A DNA stretch of 64,000 nucleotides from positions 248,001-312,000 of the forward strand of contig NZ_JANHDL010000001.1 of assembly GCF_024494655.1 (NCBI RefSeq). The letters are read 5' to 3'. A program made the position numbers and the translations under genes. This document shows, piece by piece, positions 26,278-32,395 of this stretch. Each line of letters starts with the position of its first letter. The first letter of the stretch is position 1. The notes below the pieces were generated by a model. The model made no database searches. It had not been told where the DNA came from and worked only from the letters and a program-made list of their open reading frames with translations. Source of the DNA: Halorubrum laminariae (GTDB taxonomy: Archaea; Halobacteriota; Halobacteria; Halobacteriales; Haloferacaceae).

Positions 26278-26300
26278 AATTCCGGAACCTATTTGTACGT

Positions 26301-26316
26301 TTTAGGCTAGCCTAAA
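26301..26316. promoter_or_regulatory. DtxR-type operator O2 between TATA box and ATG
   Basis: TTTAGGCTAGCCTAAA, a perfect 16-bp palindrome. It fills the gap between the TATA box CTATTTGTA (26289-26297) and the ATG at 26321, covering the expected transcription start. A bound repressor would block RNA polymerase directly. Confidence 0.85.
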
Positions 26317-26320
26317 TACG

Positions 26321-27496
26321 ATGGTACAAACGAGCGATATCGGTTGCGGACGGCGTGTATTAGTAGGTGTTCTGGCGTGTCTCGTGCTCGCAGGGGGGCT
26401 TGCGGCCGGCGGATCTGCCGCGCCGCCGCAGGTGTTCGTGTCGTCGGTAGACGTTTCCGACGACGAGCCGACGGCTGGGGACTCGATCGTCGTGACGCCG
26501 ACCGTCTCGTACTCGGGATCCGAGGACGGGAGTTTCGAGGTGACACAGGTGACGTTAGAGGGTCTCGACGGCACGCGGCACGCCGACGAATCGGACCTCG
26601 GCACGCTCGGCTCTGGAGACGCGCTCGACGTGCCGCTCGGAGCGACGCTGGAGTCGCCCGGCGAGACGCGGCTCGTGGTCCACGTCCGCGGTGTTCAGTA
26701 CGGCTCCGACGGGCGGCTGGACCGGATCAGCCACACGAAGCGGCCCGTCTTCGTGAGCGTCTCGGAGCCGTCGACGCCGACGGAGACGACGCCGCAGCTC
26801 GGCATCGAGGCCGACGAGATGACCACCGGTGCCGAGTCGACGGTCAGCGTCGTCGTCTCGAACGGCGGCGACGACGAACTGACCGATCTCTCACTCGAGC
26901 TCTCCGGACTCGGCGGGACGGCGAACCAGACGAAACTCGACCCGGCTCTCGGCGCGGCGAACTCGACCACAATCACCTTCCGCGTCCGGCCGGCCGAGCC
27001 CGGTACCCACCCGATCAACGCGACCCTACGGTACGACGGGGGACACGTCGCGGCATCCGAGACGGTCGACGTCGCGCCGCTCGCCGACGACGTAGCGGTC
27101 TACGCGACCCTCGACGAACGGAACGGTACCGACGTGCTCCGATACCGGCTGACGAACCACGGTAACGCGCCCGTCCGAAACGCCGTCCTCTCCGGCACGA
27201 CCGCGGACGCGTCGCTCCCCACGACGGCGCTTCGAACGGTCGACCCCGGCAGCGCGGAAACCACGGTCGTCGAACTCAACGATCGACCGACCGGTCAGGC
27301 CACGGTGTCGGCCGCCTACGAGACCGGCGGAACTACGGGGGAGACGAACGAGACAGTCACGCTCGGCGCTGACGGGACGAGCAGCGGTGACCGCGGAATC
27401 GGCGGACTGTTCGACCCGCTCGTGTTGCTCTCCGGCGGCGTCTTCATGACGGGATCGACGCTCGCCTACCAGACCTTGCGGGGGCGCGGCCGATGA
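26321..27496 (+). CDS. Secreted, membrane-anchored CARDB-like surface protein (iron-box controlled)
   Basis: 391 residues. Sec signal peptide (about 1-33; RRVLVGVLACLVLAGGLAAG, then GSAA). An extracellular part of repeated beta-rich, CARDB/S-layer-like domains follows (TAGDSIVVTPTVSYSGS, GAESTVSVVVSNGGDDELTD, AANSTTITFRVRPAEPGTHP). A C-terminal helix (FDPLVLLSGGVFMTGSTLAY) with a short RGRGR tail anchors it. Its ATG is leaderless and overlapped by operators O1/O2. It overlaps the lipoprotein gene by ATGA, so the two are translated together. Likely a surface partner or scaffold in metal uptake; this is inferred only from regulation and context. Confidence 0.8.
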   Translation: MVQTSDIGCGRRVLVGVLACLVLAGGLAAGGSAAPPQVFVSSVDVSDDEPTAGDSIVVTPTVSYSGSEDGSFEVTQVTLEGLDGTRHADESDLGTLGSGDALDVPLGATLESPGETRLVVHVRGVQYGSDGRLDRISHTKRPVFVSVSEPSTPTETTPQLGIEADEMTTGAESTVSVVVSNGGDDELTDLSLELSGLGGTANQTKLDPALGAANSTTITFRVRPAEPGTHPINATLRYDGGHVAASETVDVAPLADDVAVYATLDERNGTDVLRYRLTNHGNAPVRNAVLSGTTADASLPTTALRTVDPGSAETTVVELNDRPTGQATVSAAYETGGTTGETNETVTLGADGTSSGDRGIGGLFDPLVLLSGGVFMTGSTLAYQTLRGRGR

Positions 27497-28761
27497 CGCG
27501 CGACGACACTCCGACAAGGGGCGACGACACTCCGACGGACTTCCTGACGCGTCGCGGCTGTCTCCGGTACGGCGGCGCGCTCGCCGGCGTCTCACTCGCC
27601 GGCTGTAGCGGCCGCTCGGAGTCCGGGGCGAACTCGACGCAGTCAGATACGGCGGACACAGGAGAGGCGTCGGACGCGGGCGACGACACCGACGACGCGA
27701 CCGCGTCGGAGTCTGACTCGAACGACGGGTACGCGGTGACGATGGCACCGATGGGAACCGTGCGGTTCGAGGCTCCGCCCGAGAGCATCTTCACCCGGCT
27801 GACGCACCTCGCCGGGATGGCGTTTGCGCTCGGCCGCGGCGATGACGTGAACGCGATGCACGCGCCAGCGTACTACGACGCGCTCTGGAACCAGTTCACG
27901 CCTCGTCTCGACGGTGTCTCGCTCGACTGGACGGGACTGTACTCCTCGTGGAACCCGAGCAGGGAGACGCTGTACGAACTCAACAGCGATGTCCACCTCG
28001 CCGATCCGGCCAGCGTGTCCGCGCTTCAGGGCTGGGAGTCGGACGACGTAGAGGCGATCAGCGACGATATCGCGCCGTGGTTCGGCAACCAGTTCAGCGA
28101 CACGCACGCTAAGCCGCCCGACGAGTGGGCGGACCGATACGCGTACTACGACCTCTGGGAGATGTTCGAACGGGTCTCGCAGGTGTTTCAGGCCGAAGAC
28201 CGCTATCGAGAACTCGCGGCGGTCCACGATGACCTGCGAGTGACGATCGAGGCGAACCTGCCGCCAGCCGACGATCGCCCGCGTGCGGTGCTGATCGGGG
28301 CAAGCGACCTGTCGAGCATCTACGCCTACCGCCTCGACGATCCGGGATTCCTGACCGCACACACCCGGCCACTGAAACCGGCGAGCGCGTTCAGCACCGA
28401 GGTGTCGTCCGGCGACACCGTCGACATGGAAGCCCTACTCGAAGCCGATCCGGAGGCGATCCTCGTCCTCGGTGGCCTCCATCCCGAGACGGGAATCGAG
28501 TCGATCCGAGCGGAGCTTCGCGACGACGCGGTCGGCCAGCAGATCGACGCGGTCGAACGCGGCCGGGTCTACGCGCAGGGCGCTCGCTACCAGGGCCCGG
28601 TCGTGAACCTGTTCCAGTTGGAGATGACCGCCAAACAGCTCTATCCCGACGCGTTCGGCGCGTGGCCGACGTACACGGAGGGACCGTATCCCGAGCTACC
28701 CTCCGACGAGCAACTGTTCGACCGGGAGCGCGTCGCCGCTGCGATCACCGGCGACGTGTAG
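27493..28761 (+). CDS. Tat lipoprotein, ABC-type iron/cobalamin substrate-binding protein
   Basis: 422 residues. Twin-arginine lipoprotein signal: Arg20-Arg21 in FLTRRGCLRYGG, and lipobox LAGC with Cys38, typical of haloarchaeal secreted lipoproteins. After an Asp/Ser-rich tether (40-75) comes a periplasmic-binding fold of the siderophore/BtuF type: PESIFTRLTHLAGMAFALGR, RPRAVLIGASDLSSIYAYRL, DMEALLEADPEAILVLGG, DAVERGRVYAQGARYQGP. Starts within the stop of the upstream gene (ATGA overlap) and shares its operator. No permease or ATPase gene is adjacent, so the transporter lies elsewhere or the protein works alone as a metal/chelate scavenger. Confidence 0.85.
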   Translation: MTRDDTPTRGDDTPTDFLTRRGCLRYGGALAGVSLAGCSGRSESGANSTQSDTADTGEASDAGDDTDDATASESDSNDGYAVTMAPMGTVRFEAPPESIFTRLTHLAGMAFALGRGDDVNAMHAPAYYDALWNQFTPRLDGVSLDWTGLYSSWNPSRETLYELNSDVHLADPASVSALQGWESDDVEAISDDIAPWFGNQFSDTHAKPPDEWADRYAYYDLWEMFERVSQVFQAEDRYRELAAVHDDLRVTIEANLPPADDRPRAVLIGASDLSSIYAYRLDDPGFLTAHTRPLKPASAFSTEVSSGDTVDMEALLEADPEAILVLGGLHPETGIESIRAELRDDAVGQQIDAVERGRVYAQGARYQGPVVNLFQLEMTAKQLYPDAFGAWPTYTEGPYPELPSDEQLFDRERVAAAITGDV

Positions 28762-28904
28762 CCACACAGAGGGGTACGGGTCCGACGGCCGGTGCGTTTC
28801 GGTGGATCGTCGCCTGATCGCGTTTCGAGATATCGGCGTGTGGTACGGTCTCGACCGCCGAACGCGTCGGACTCTGCTGACTGATCGTGCGGTCAACAGA
28901 TCGT

Positions 28905-28920
28905 TTTAGGCCACACGAAA
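28905..28920. promoter_or_regulatory. Degenerate DtxR-type operator O3 upstream of dpsA
   Basis: TTTAGGCCACACGAAA keeps the left half-site TTTAGGC exactly, and 12 of 16 positions of the perfect site. It lies upstream of the dpsA core promoter rather than over the start, unlike the other sites, so regulation of dpsA may be weaker or of opposite sign. Confidence 0.4.
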
Positions 28921-28975
28921 AATTGTTTGTTTATTGAAAAGTTTTAAGAGGATGCGAGACCAATCAGGGAGTGTA

Positions 28976-29521
28976 ATGAGTACACAGAAGTCCGTCCAAC
29001 AGGAGGCCGGCACCGTCGGCGGGAACTCGGTCCGGCTCGACGAGGAGAAGGCGGCACAGATCATCGAGGCTCTGAACACGGATCTCGCGGACGCATACGT
29101 GCTCTACCACCAGCTACACAAACACCACTGGAACGTCGAGGGGGCGGAGTTCCTCGAAATCCACGTGTTCTTACAGGAGGTGTACGAGGACGTCGAGGAC
29201 GCGGCCGACGAAGTCGCAGAACGGCTGCAGGCGCTCGGCGGCGTACCGCACGCGAGCATGCCGGCGCTCGTCGAGAACGCGACCGTCGAGGCCGAAGACG
29301 AGGACGTCTACGACATCCGCACGTCGCTGTCGAACGACCTCGAAATGATGGGCGACATCATCGAGAGCTACCGCGAACACATCGAACTCGCCGCCGGCCT
29401 CGGTGATTACGCGACCGAACAGATGCTGCGCGAACAGCTCGAAACCATCGAGGAACACGCCCACCACATCGAACACTACCTCGAAGACGACACGCTCGTT
29501 CTCGACTCCGCGACGAACTGA
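28976..29521 (+). CDS. dpsA: DpsA ferritin-like DNA-protection protein
   Basis: 181 residues from ATG 28976 (MSTQKSVQQEAG, matching the usual halobacterial DpsA start; an in-frame ATG at 28952 is less likely). A dodecameric ferritin-like protein that oxidises and stores iron and protects DNA from peroxide. The Dps ferroxidase signature is present: LYHQLHKHHWNVEGAEFLEI, followed by VYEDVEDAADEVAERLQALG. GGVPHASM and DVYDIRTSLSNDLEMMGDII complete the four-helix bundle. An A+T-rich promoter (AGTTTTAAG about 30 bp upstream) and operator-like O3 precede it. Its place beside an iron-type regulon fits the role. Confidence 0.94.
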   Translation: MSTQKSVQQEAGTVGGNSVRLDEEKAAQIIEALNTDLADAYVLYHQLHKHHWNVEGAEFLEIHVFLQEVYEDVEDAADEVAERLQALGGVPHASMPALVENATVEAEDEDVYDIRTSLSNDLEMMGDIIESYREHIELAAGLGDYATEQMLREQLETIEEHAHHIEHYLEDDTLVLDSATN

Positions 29522-29537
29522 GGCGATATTCCGCCGC

Positions 29538-29588
29538 TTCCCGTCGCATCGGTTTCCCGTCGCATCGGTTTCCCGTCGCATCGGTTTT
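29538..29588. repeat. 16-bp tandem repeat, three copies, after dpsA
   Basis: TTCCCGTCGCATCGGT is repeated three times exactly (29538-29553, 29554-29569, 29570-29585), beginning 17 bp past the dpsA stop, with a further TTT before the next sequence. It sits in the convergent dpsA/amphi-Trp spacer and carries T-runs, so it could also serve as a terminator region. Confidence 0.92.
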
Positions 29589-29650
29589 CCCGCGTCGTGA
29601 CGACAGTCCGCAGTCGTCTCCGCCATCTCTCACGAGCCGCTGTCGTCAGG

Positions 29651-29989
29651 TCACTCCACGTCCGGCGCGCTCTCGTCGGTCCGTCCCGGCAGCTCCAGTT
29701 CGATCTCCAGTTCCGGCTCGCCGACGCCCTCGAAGTCGATCGACAGCTCAACCGGCTCTCCGAACGCGAACGGCAGCTCCCACTCGTCGGTGGAGATAGT
29801 CAGATCGTCGGCGTCGCGGAGTTGCTCGCCCACGTCGATCAGGAACGACCCCGCCTCGGCCGCGTCCAAGCGGTACTCCTGTTCGAAATCCCTGCCGGTT
29901 CTGATAATCGTCCGCTCGGCAGCGTCGGTGCTGTCGCCGGTGTCGTCGACAGCGACGCCGTCGGTAGTGTCGGACTCTGAGTCCGCCAT
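29651..29989 (-). CDS. Amphi-Trp domain protein
   Basis: 112 residues from ATG 29989 (MADSESDTTDG). An acidic leader of ~30 residues precedes a compact beta-rich domain: EYRLDAAEAGSFLIDVGEQL, DDLTISTDEWELPFAFGEP, VELSIDFEGVGEPELEIELE. This pattern (helix, then a W-centred amphipathic strand and a glutamate-rich strand) matches the amphi-Trp domain found in archaeal and bacterial small proteins of unknown function. It starts 5 bp after the 55-residue gene and shares its operator O4, so it belongs to the iron-type regulon. Confidence 0.78.
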   Translation of the reverse strand: MADSESDTTDGVAVDDTGDSTDAAERTIIRTGRDFEQEYRLDAAEAGSFLIDVGEQLRDADDLTISTDEWELPFAFGEPVELSIDFEGVGEPELEIELELPGRTDESAPDVE

Positions 29990-29994
29990 CGTCG

Positions 29995-30162
29995 CTACCG
30001 GACCACGTCGATGGTTACGTCGCTCGCGATCCACCCGTCCGTGTTCCCCGATTCGAGGAACACAGATGTCCCTGGACAGCTCTCACAGAGCGATATCTCG
30101 GGTCCGTAATCTGACTCGGGAGCCGACTCCTGTTCGGAACGAGACTGGGTGCCAGCGGCCAT
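29995..30162 (-). CDS. Small acidic protein with CxxC, 55 residues
   Basis: Begins MAAGTQSRSEQESAPESDYG, contains LCESCPGTSVFLESGNTDGW and ends IASDVTIDVVR. ATG 30162 lies only 8 bp downstream (minus strand) of operator O4, with a weak TATA-like TTTTTGTTTTA beyond it. The CESC motif could bind a metal or act in redox chemistry. First gene of a two-gene unit with the amphi-Trp protein. Found by reading the minus strand through the gap; no family assigned with confidence. Confidence 0.7.
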   Translation of the reverse strand: MAAGTQSRSEQESAPESDYGPEISLCESCPGTSVFLESGNTDGWIASDVTIDVVR

Positions 30163-30170
30163 TACCGGCG

Positions 30171-30186
30171 TTTAGGCAGACCTAAA
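30171..30186. promoter_or_regulatory. DtxR-type operator O4
   Basis: TTTAGGCAGACCTAAA keeps both outer half-sites (TTTAGG/CCTAAA) of the perfect palindrome and differs only in three central bases. It lies immediately before the ATG of the 55-residue gene, between it and a T-rich TATA-like element. Confidence 0.78.
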
Positions 30187-30286
30187 ACAAAAAGGGTGTG
30201 GTTTGCGTCGCCCCGTCCGATCGGGTGGCGGTCGGTGATACCGCGTGCGGACGGGCTCTCCCCGGAGCGGACTCTCGCCGAGTCGA

Positions 30287-30688
30287 TCACGAATCGGACG
30301 CCAACAAGTGCTCTTCCGACGCCGCAGCGTCGGCGTCGAGCGGGAGCGTCGACGCCAGCCGCTCGGCGACGACCGGACTCACGGTTCCGGCAAGTTCCAT
30401 CGCCTCCTCCTCGTAGTCGTCCAGCCCGAGGACGGTCTCGAAGAACCGCGAGAGCGTGGCGTAGGTGTCATACAGTTCCGTTGCGGTCTCGCGGCCCTCG
30501 GCAGTCAGCGTCGCTCCCTCGTAAGGCTCGTGCGCGACCAGTCCGCGGTCGTCGAGTCGCTGGAGCATCTCCGTTGTCGCCGCGGGTGACCGCCCGACTG
30601 CGTCGGCTATCGCTCCGGGAGACACCGGTTCGGCGTCCCGCTGCTCCGCGACGTAGACGACGAGGAGGTACCGCGCGTCGTCTCCCAT
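30287..30688 (-). CDS. DtxR-family metal-responsive transcription regulator (short form)
   Basis: 133 residues from ATG 30688 (MGDDARYLLVVYVAEQR). Winged helix-turn-helix at about 23-64 (VSPGAIADAVGRSPAATTEM, LQRLDDRGLVAHEPYEG, TLTAEGRETA) and a dimerisation helix region to ~118 (ATLSRFFETVLGLDDYEEEA). The C-terminal SH3-like domain of DtxR/IdeR is absent. The His/Cys/Glu metal ligands usual in this family are mostly missing: no Cys at all, and His only at 53 and 127. It is second in a unit with the 73-residue gene (10-bp gap) under operator O5, hence probably autoregulated. Homologous regulators in Halobacterium (SirR, Idr1, Idr2) control iron and manganese genes. Confidence 0.82.
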   Translation of the reverse strand: MGDDARYLLVVYVAEQRDAEPVSPGAIADAVGRSPAATTEMLQRLDDRGLVAHEPYEGATLTAEGRETATELYDTYATLSRFFETVLGLDDYEEEAMELAGTVSPVVAERLASTLPLDADAAASEEHLLASDS

Positions 30689-30698
30689 CGTCCACGAC

Positions 30699-30920
30699 TC
30701 ACCCCTCCGACGACCGATCGTCGCCCGAGCCGCCGCGCGTCGTCTCCGAGTCGGATCCAGTCGGGGACGCTCCCGTCTCGTCGTCCGACCCGAAAAGCGC
30801 GAGGTAGAGCCACAACTTTGCGCGTGCACGCGACCGGCGAAACCGACGGACGCCGCCGATATCCAGCTTGCGCCGGTTCTGACACGTCTGATCAGCGGGG
30901 CCGCCGTCGTCGCTCGCCAT
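30699..30920 (-). CDS. Small basic-core, acidic-tail protein, 73 residues
   Basis: Reads MASDDGGPADQTCQNRRKLD, then IGGVRRFRRSRARAKLWLYL, then an acidic Ser/Asp/Gly-rich tail. The centre is strongly basic and amphipathic and could bind DNA, RNA or a membrane surface. The start lies just after operator O5, with TATA-like ATTATAATT (30942-30950) 26 bp upstream: a leaderless promoter. It precedes the DtxR-family regulator by 10 bp and is surely co-transcribed. Coding is supported by promoter, operator and spacing rather than by homology. Confidence 0.62.
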   Translation of the reverse strand: MASDDGGPADQTCQNRRKLDIGGVRRFRRSRARAKLWLYLALFGSDDETGASPTGSDSETTRGGSGDDRSSEG

Positions 30921-30923
30921 GTT

Positions 30924-30939
30924 TTTAGGCTACCCTAAA
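30924..30939. promoter_or_regulatory. DtxR-type operator O5 (autoregulation site)
   Basis: TTTAGGCTACCCTAAA, one mismatch from the perfect palindrome. It sits between TATA-like ATTATAATT and the ATG at 30920 of the operon encoding the DtxR-family protein. It overlaps the last codons of the convergently read-through nuclease gene, which ends at 30930. Confidence 0.83.
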
Positions 30940-31640
30940 CAATTATAATTGTTCCGGACGGCAGGCGTACATATCTCGGTCGGGGAACCGGAACGACCAC
31001 CCGGTGAGATTGGCTCGCAAGCGAACGTCGCCGATCCCGGTCTGGAGTCGTTCGTCGCCTCGAAGCCCCACAGTCCGGCGGACTCCGCACGCGCCTCCCG
31101 CTCCGTTTCGCGGAGCGCCTCACGCATGGAGAACGGGGTGTCGTACAGCCGCGCGTAGCCGTTCGCGAGGAGTTGCTCGTTGACGTTCTCGCCGTCGACG
31201 TACACGTACGCGAGCAGTCGACCGAACCCGCCGCGGCGGTTCGCGTCCGGATCGGTCTCGATCCGGACGGTCTCGTTCGCGAGTGTGTCGGTCGCGTACC
31301 GGGTCGCTCGTTGGCCCCACGTGTGGAGGTGGTCGCGTCCGGCAGCCGTGTCGGGGATTCCGAACTCCTCGGGCGTAACAGAGTCGCGGGTCGTCTCGGG
31401 CGTGTCGACGCCCAACAGCCGAACGGTGTCGGTCTCGCCGTTCGGGAACGCGACCTCGATCGTGTCCCCGTCGATCACCCGCGTGACGGTCACGACCCAC
31501 TCGGTCCCCGAGTCGGGACCGCGCGTCTCGTCGGCTGCGTCCGCCGACGGCGACGGCCGTTCGTCGTTTCCCGCCATTCCGCCACAGCCCGCGAGACCGA
31601 TGAAAAGCGCCACTGCGAGGACCGCTATCGTCTTATTCAC
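30930..31640 (-). CDS. Secreted thermonuclease-family lipoprotein
   Basis: 236 residues from GTG 31640 (reads as MNKTIAVLAVALFIGLAGCG); a GTG 18 bp further upstream is possible. Lipoprotein signal with lipobox LAGC, then an acidic spacer and a staphylococcal-nuclease-like (SNc) domain: VTRVIDGDTIEVAFPNG, TVRLLGVDTPET, GGFGRLLAYVYVDGENVNEQ, LLANGYARLYD. The catalytic Asp and two Arg of the family are in place. Probably cell-surface degradation of nucleic acids. The stop codon lies within operator O5 of the downstream operon on the same strand, so the two units are tightly packed. Confidence 0.85.
   Translation of the reverse strand: MNKTIAVLAVALFIGLAGCGGMAGNDERPSPSADAADETRGPDSGTEWVVTVTRVIDGDTIEVAFPNGETDTVRLLGVDTPETTRDSVTPEEFGIPDTAAGRDHLHTWGQRATRYATDTLANETVRIETDPDANRRGGFGRLLAYVYVDGENVNEQLLANGYARLYDTPFSMREALRETEREARAESAGLWGFEATNDSRPGSATFACEPISPGGRSGSPTEICTPAVRNNYNCLG
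30938..30953. promoter_or_regulatory. Palindromic core promoter AACAATTATAATTGTT
   Basis: A perfect 16-bp palindrome that contains the TATA-like ATTATAATT of the regulator operon, directly abutting operator O5. It lies inside the 3' coding end of the nuclease gene. Being symmetric, it could bind a dimeric regulator besides TBP. Confidence 0.5.
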
Positions 31641-32010
31641 GTCTACGACCGCGCACACCTCGCATCCACAAGAATCGTTCGCCCGGGTACCATGTGCTCT
31701 AATTTCGCTCGGTGACCGAGGCAGATGGATCGATCGTCACTGCATCGTCGTCTCGGAAGGACAGAGGAAGGAACTCTCGATTGTTCACTGGGTTTATTGA
31801 ATAATCTAAATAATATATTTGGGTAGAGAAGGAATCAGCTAGCGGTTTGGGGAACTTTCGAAAAGACAACCGAAAAGTATGGCCTCGCGGAGATTTTGAA
31901 CCAAAGCCAGACGTGCTTGATCACTGCGTTCATTGCACACGGCCGGCAGGGTTCAAATCTCGCTCGTTACAGTGATGCGCCACTCGCGACGTTGCTCGCG
32001 GCATAAAACA

Positions 32011-32023
32011 TGGACTCGCGGGG
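32011..32023 (-). repeat. 13-bp duplicate of the tRNA-Ala 3' end (possible att scar)
   Basis: TGGACTCGCGGGG is identical to 32084-32096, the discriminator and acceptor/T-stem end of tRNA-Ala. The copies are 73 bp apart in direct orientation. Integrating elements of archaea commonly use tRNA 3' ends as attachment sites and leave such duplications. Confidence 0.55.
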
Positions 32024-32049
32024 GTCTCGTGAGCGAAGCGAACGAGACC
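32023..32049 (-). terminator. Hairpin downstream of tRNA-Ala
   Basis: Perfect 8-bp inverted repeat GGTCTCGT/ACGAGACC around an 11-nt loop, 35-60 nt past the tRNA 3' end in the direction of transcription. The T-rich GTTTTATG follows on the minus strand. It could end the tRNA transcript or be part of an integration scar. Confidence 0.4.
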
Positions 32050-32083
32050 AAGCGGGGAAACGAGACGAACGAAGTGAGTCGAG

Positions 32084-32155
32084 TGGACTCGCGGGGATTT
32101 GAACCCCGGGCCTCTTCCTTGCGAAGGAAGCGATCTGCCGCTGATCTACGAGCCC
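32084..32155 (-). tRNA. tRNA-Ala (anticodon CGC)
   Basis: 72 nt without CCA. It folds as a standard cloverleaf: acceptor GGGCTCG/CGAGTCC with the G3-U70 pair that identifies alanine tRNAs, D-arm GATC/GATC, anticodon stem CTTCC/GGAAG with loop TTCGCAA (anticodon CGC, reading GCG), T-arm CGGGG-TTCAAAT-CCCCG, and discriminator A. No intron is present. Its 3' end is duplicated at 32011-32023. Confidence 0.97.
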
Positions 32156-32395
32156 TCATCGTCGAACAATTGCCGTTCGTATTTGTACCTTACCTTTCCG
32201 CGACTCGTACGGGGGACGTTCGCACTGAACGCCGGACCGTCGCGCGGTCGCCGCGACCGACGGGATTAGGTGACTGCCGCGTCAACCCTCACGTCCGAGT
32301 CTTGTCGACGCCGGCGGACTGGGCTACATCATCACGGTTTTGAGACGCATCACGTATTCGTTACCCTTTTGCGTTCGCAGACCCCACGTTGGCGT

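Larger units (their letters stand above)
31659..32083. other. 425-bp non-coding region next to tRNA-Ala
   Basis: No protein-coding frame. The stretch 31790-31900 is markedly A+T-rich (TTTATTGAATAATCTAAATA, then ATATATTTGGG). Two fragments look like tRNA T-arms (GATTTTGAACC at 31892-31902 on the minus strand, GGGTTCAAATCTCG at about 31949-31962 on the plus strand) but lack matching stems. A 13-bp copy of the tRNA 3' end is at 32011-32023, followed by a hairpin. The pattern suggests an old integration scar rather than a functional gene. Confidence 0.55.

Noticed and set aside
30607..30885. Alternative frame overlapping the DtxR-family operon
   Set aside because: Arg/Ser/Pro-rich and out of frame with both better-supported genes, which have operator, TATA and tight spacing.
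31953..32159. Frames overlapping the tRNA gene (for example one reading RGSNPRESTR)
   Set aside because: They are translations of the tRNA T-arm and acceptor stem, a frequent artefact.
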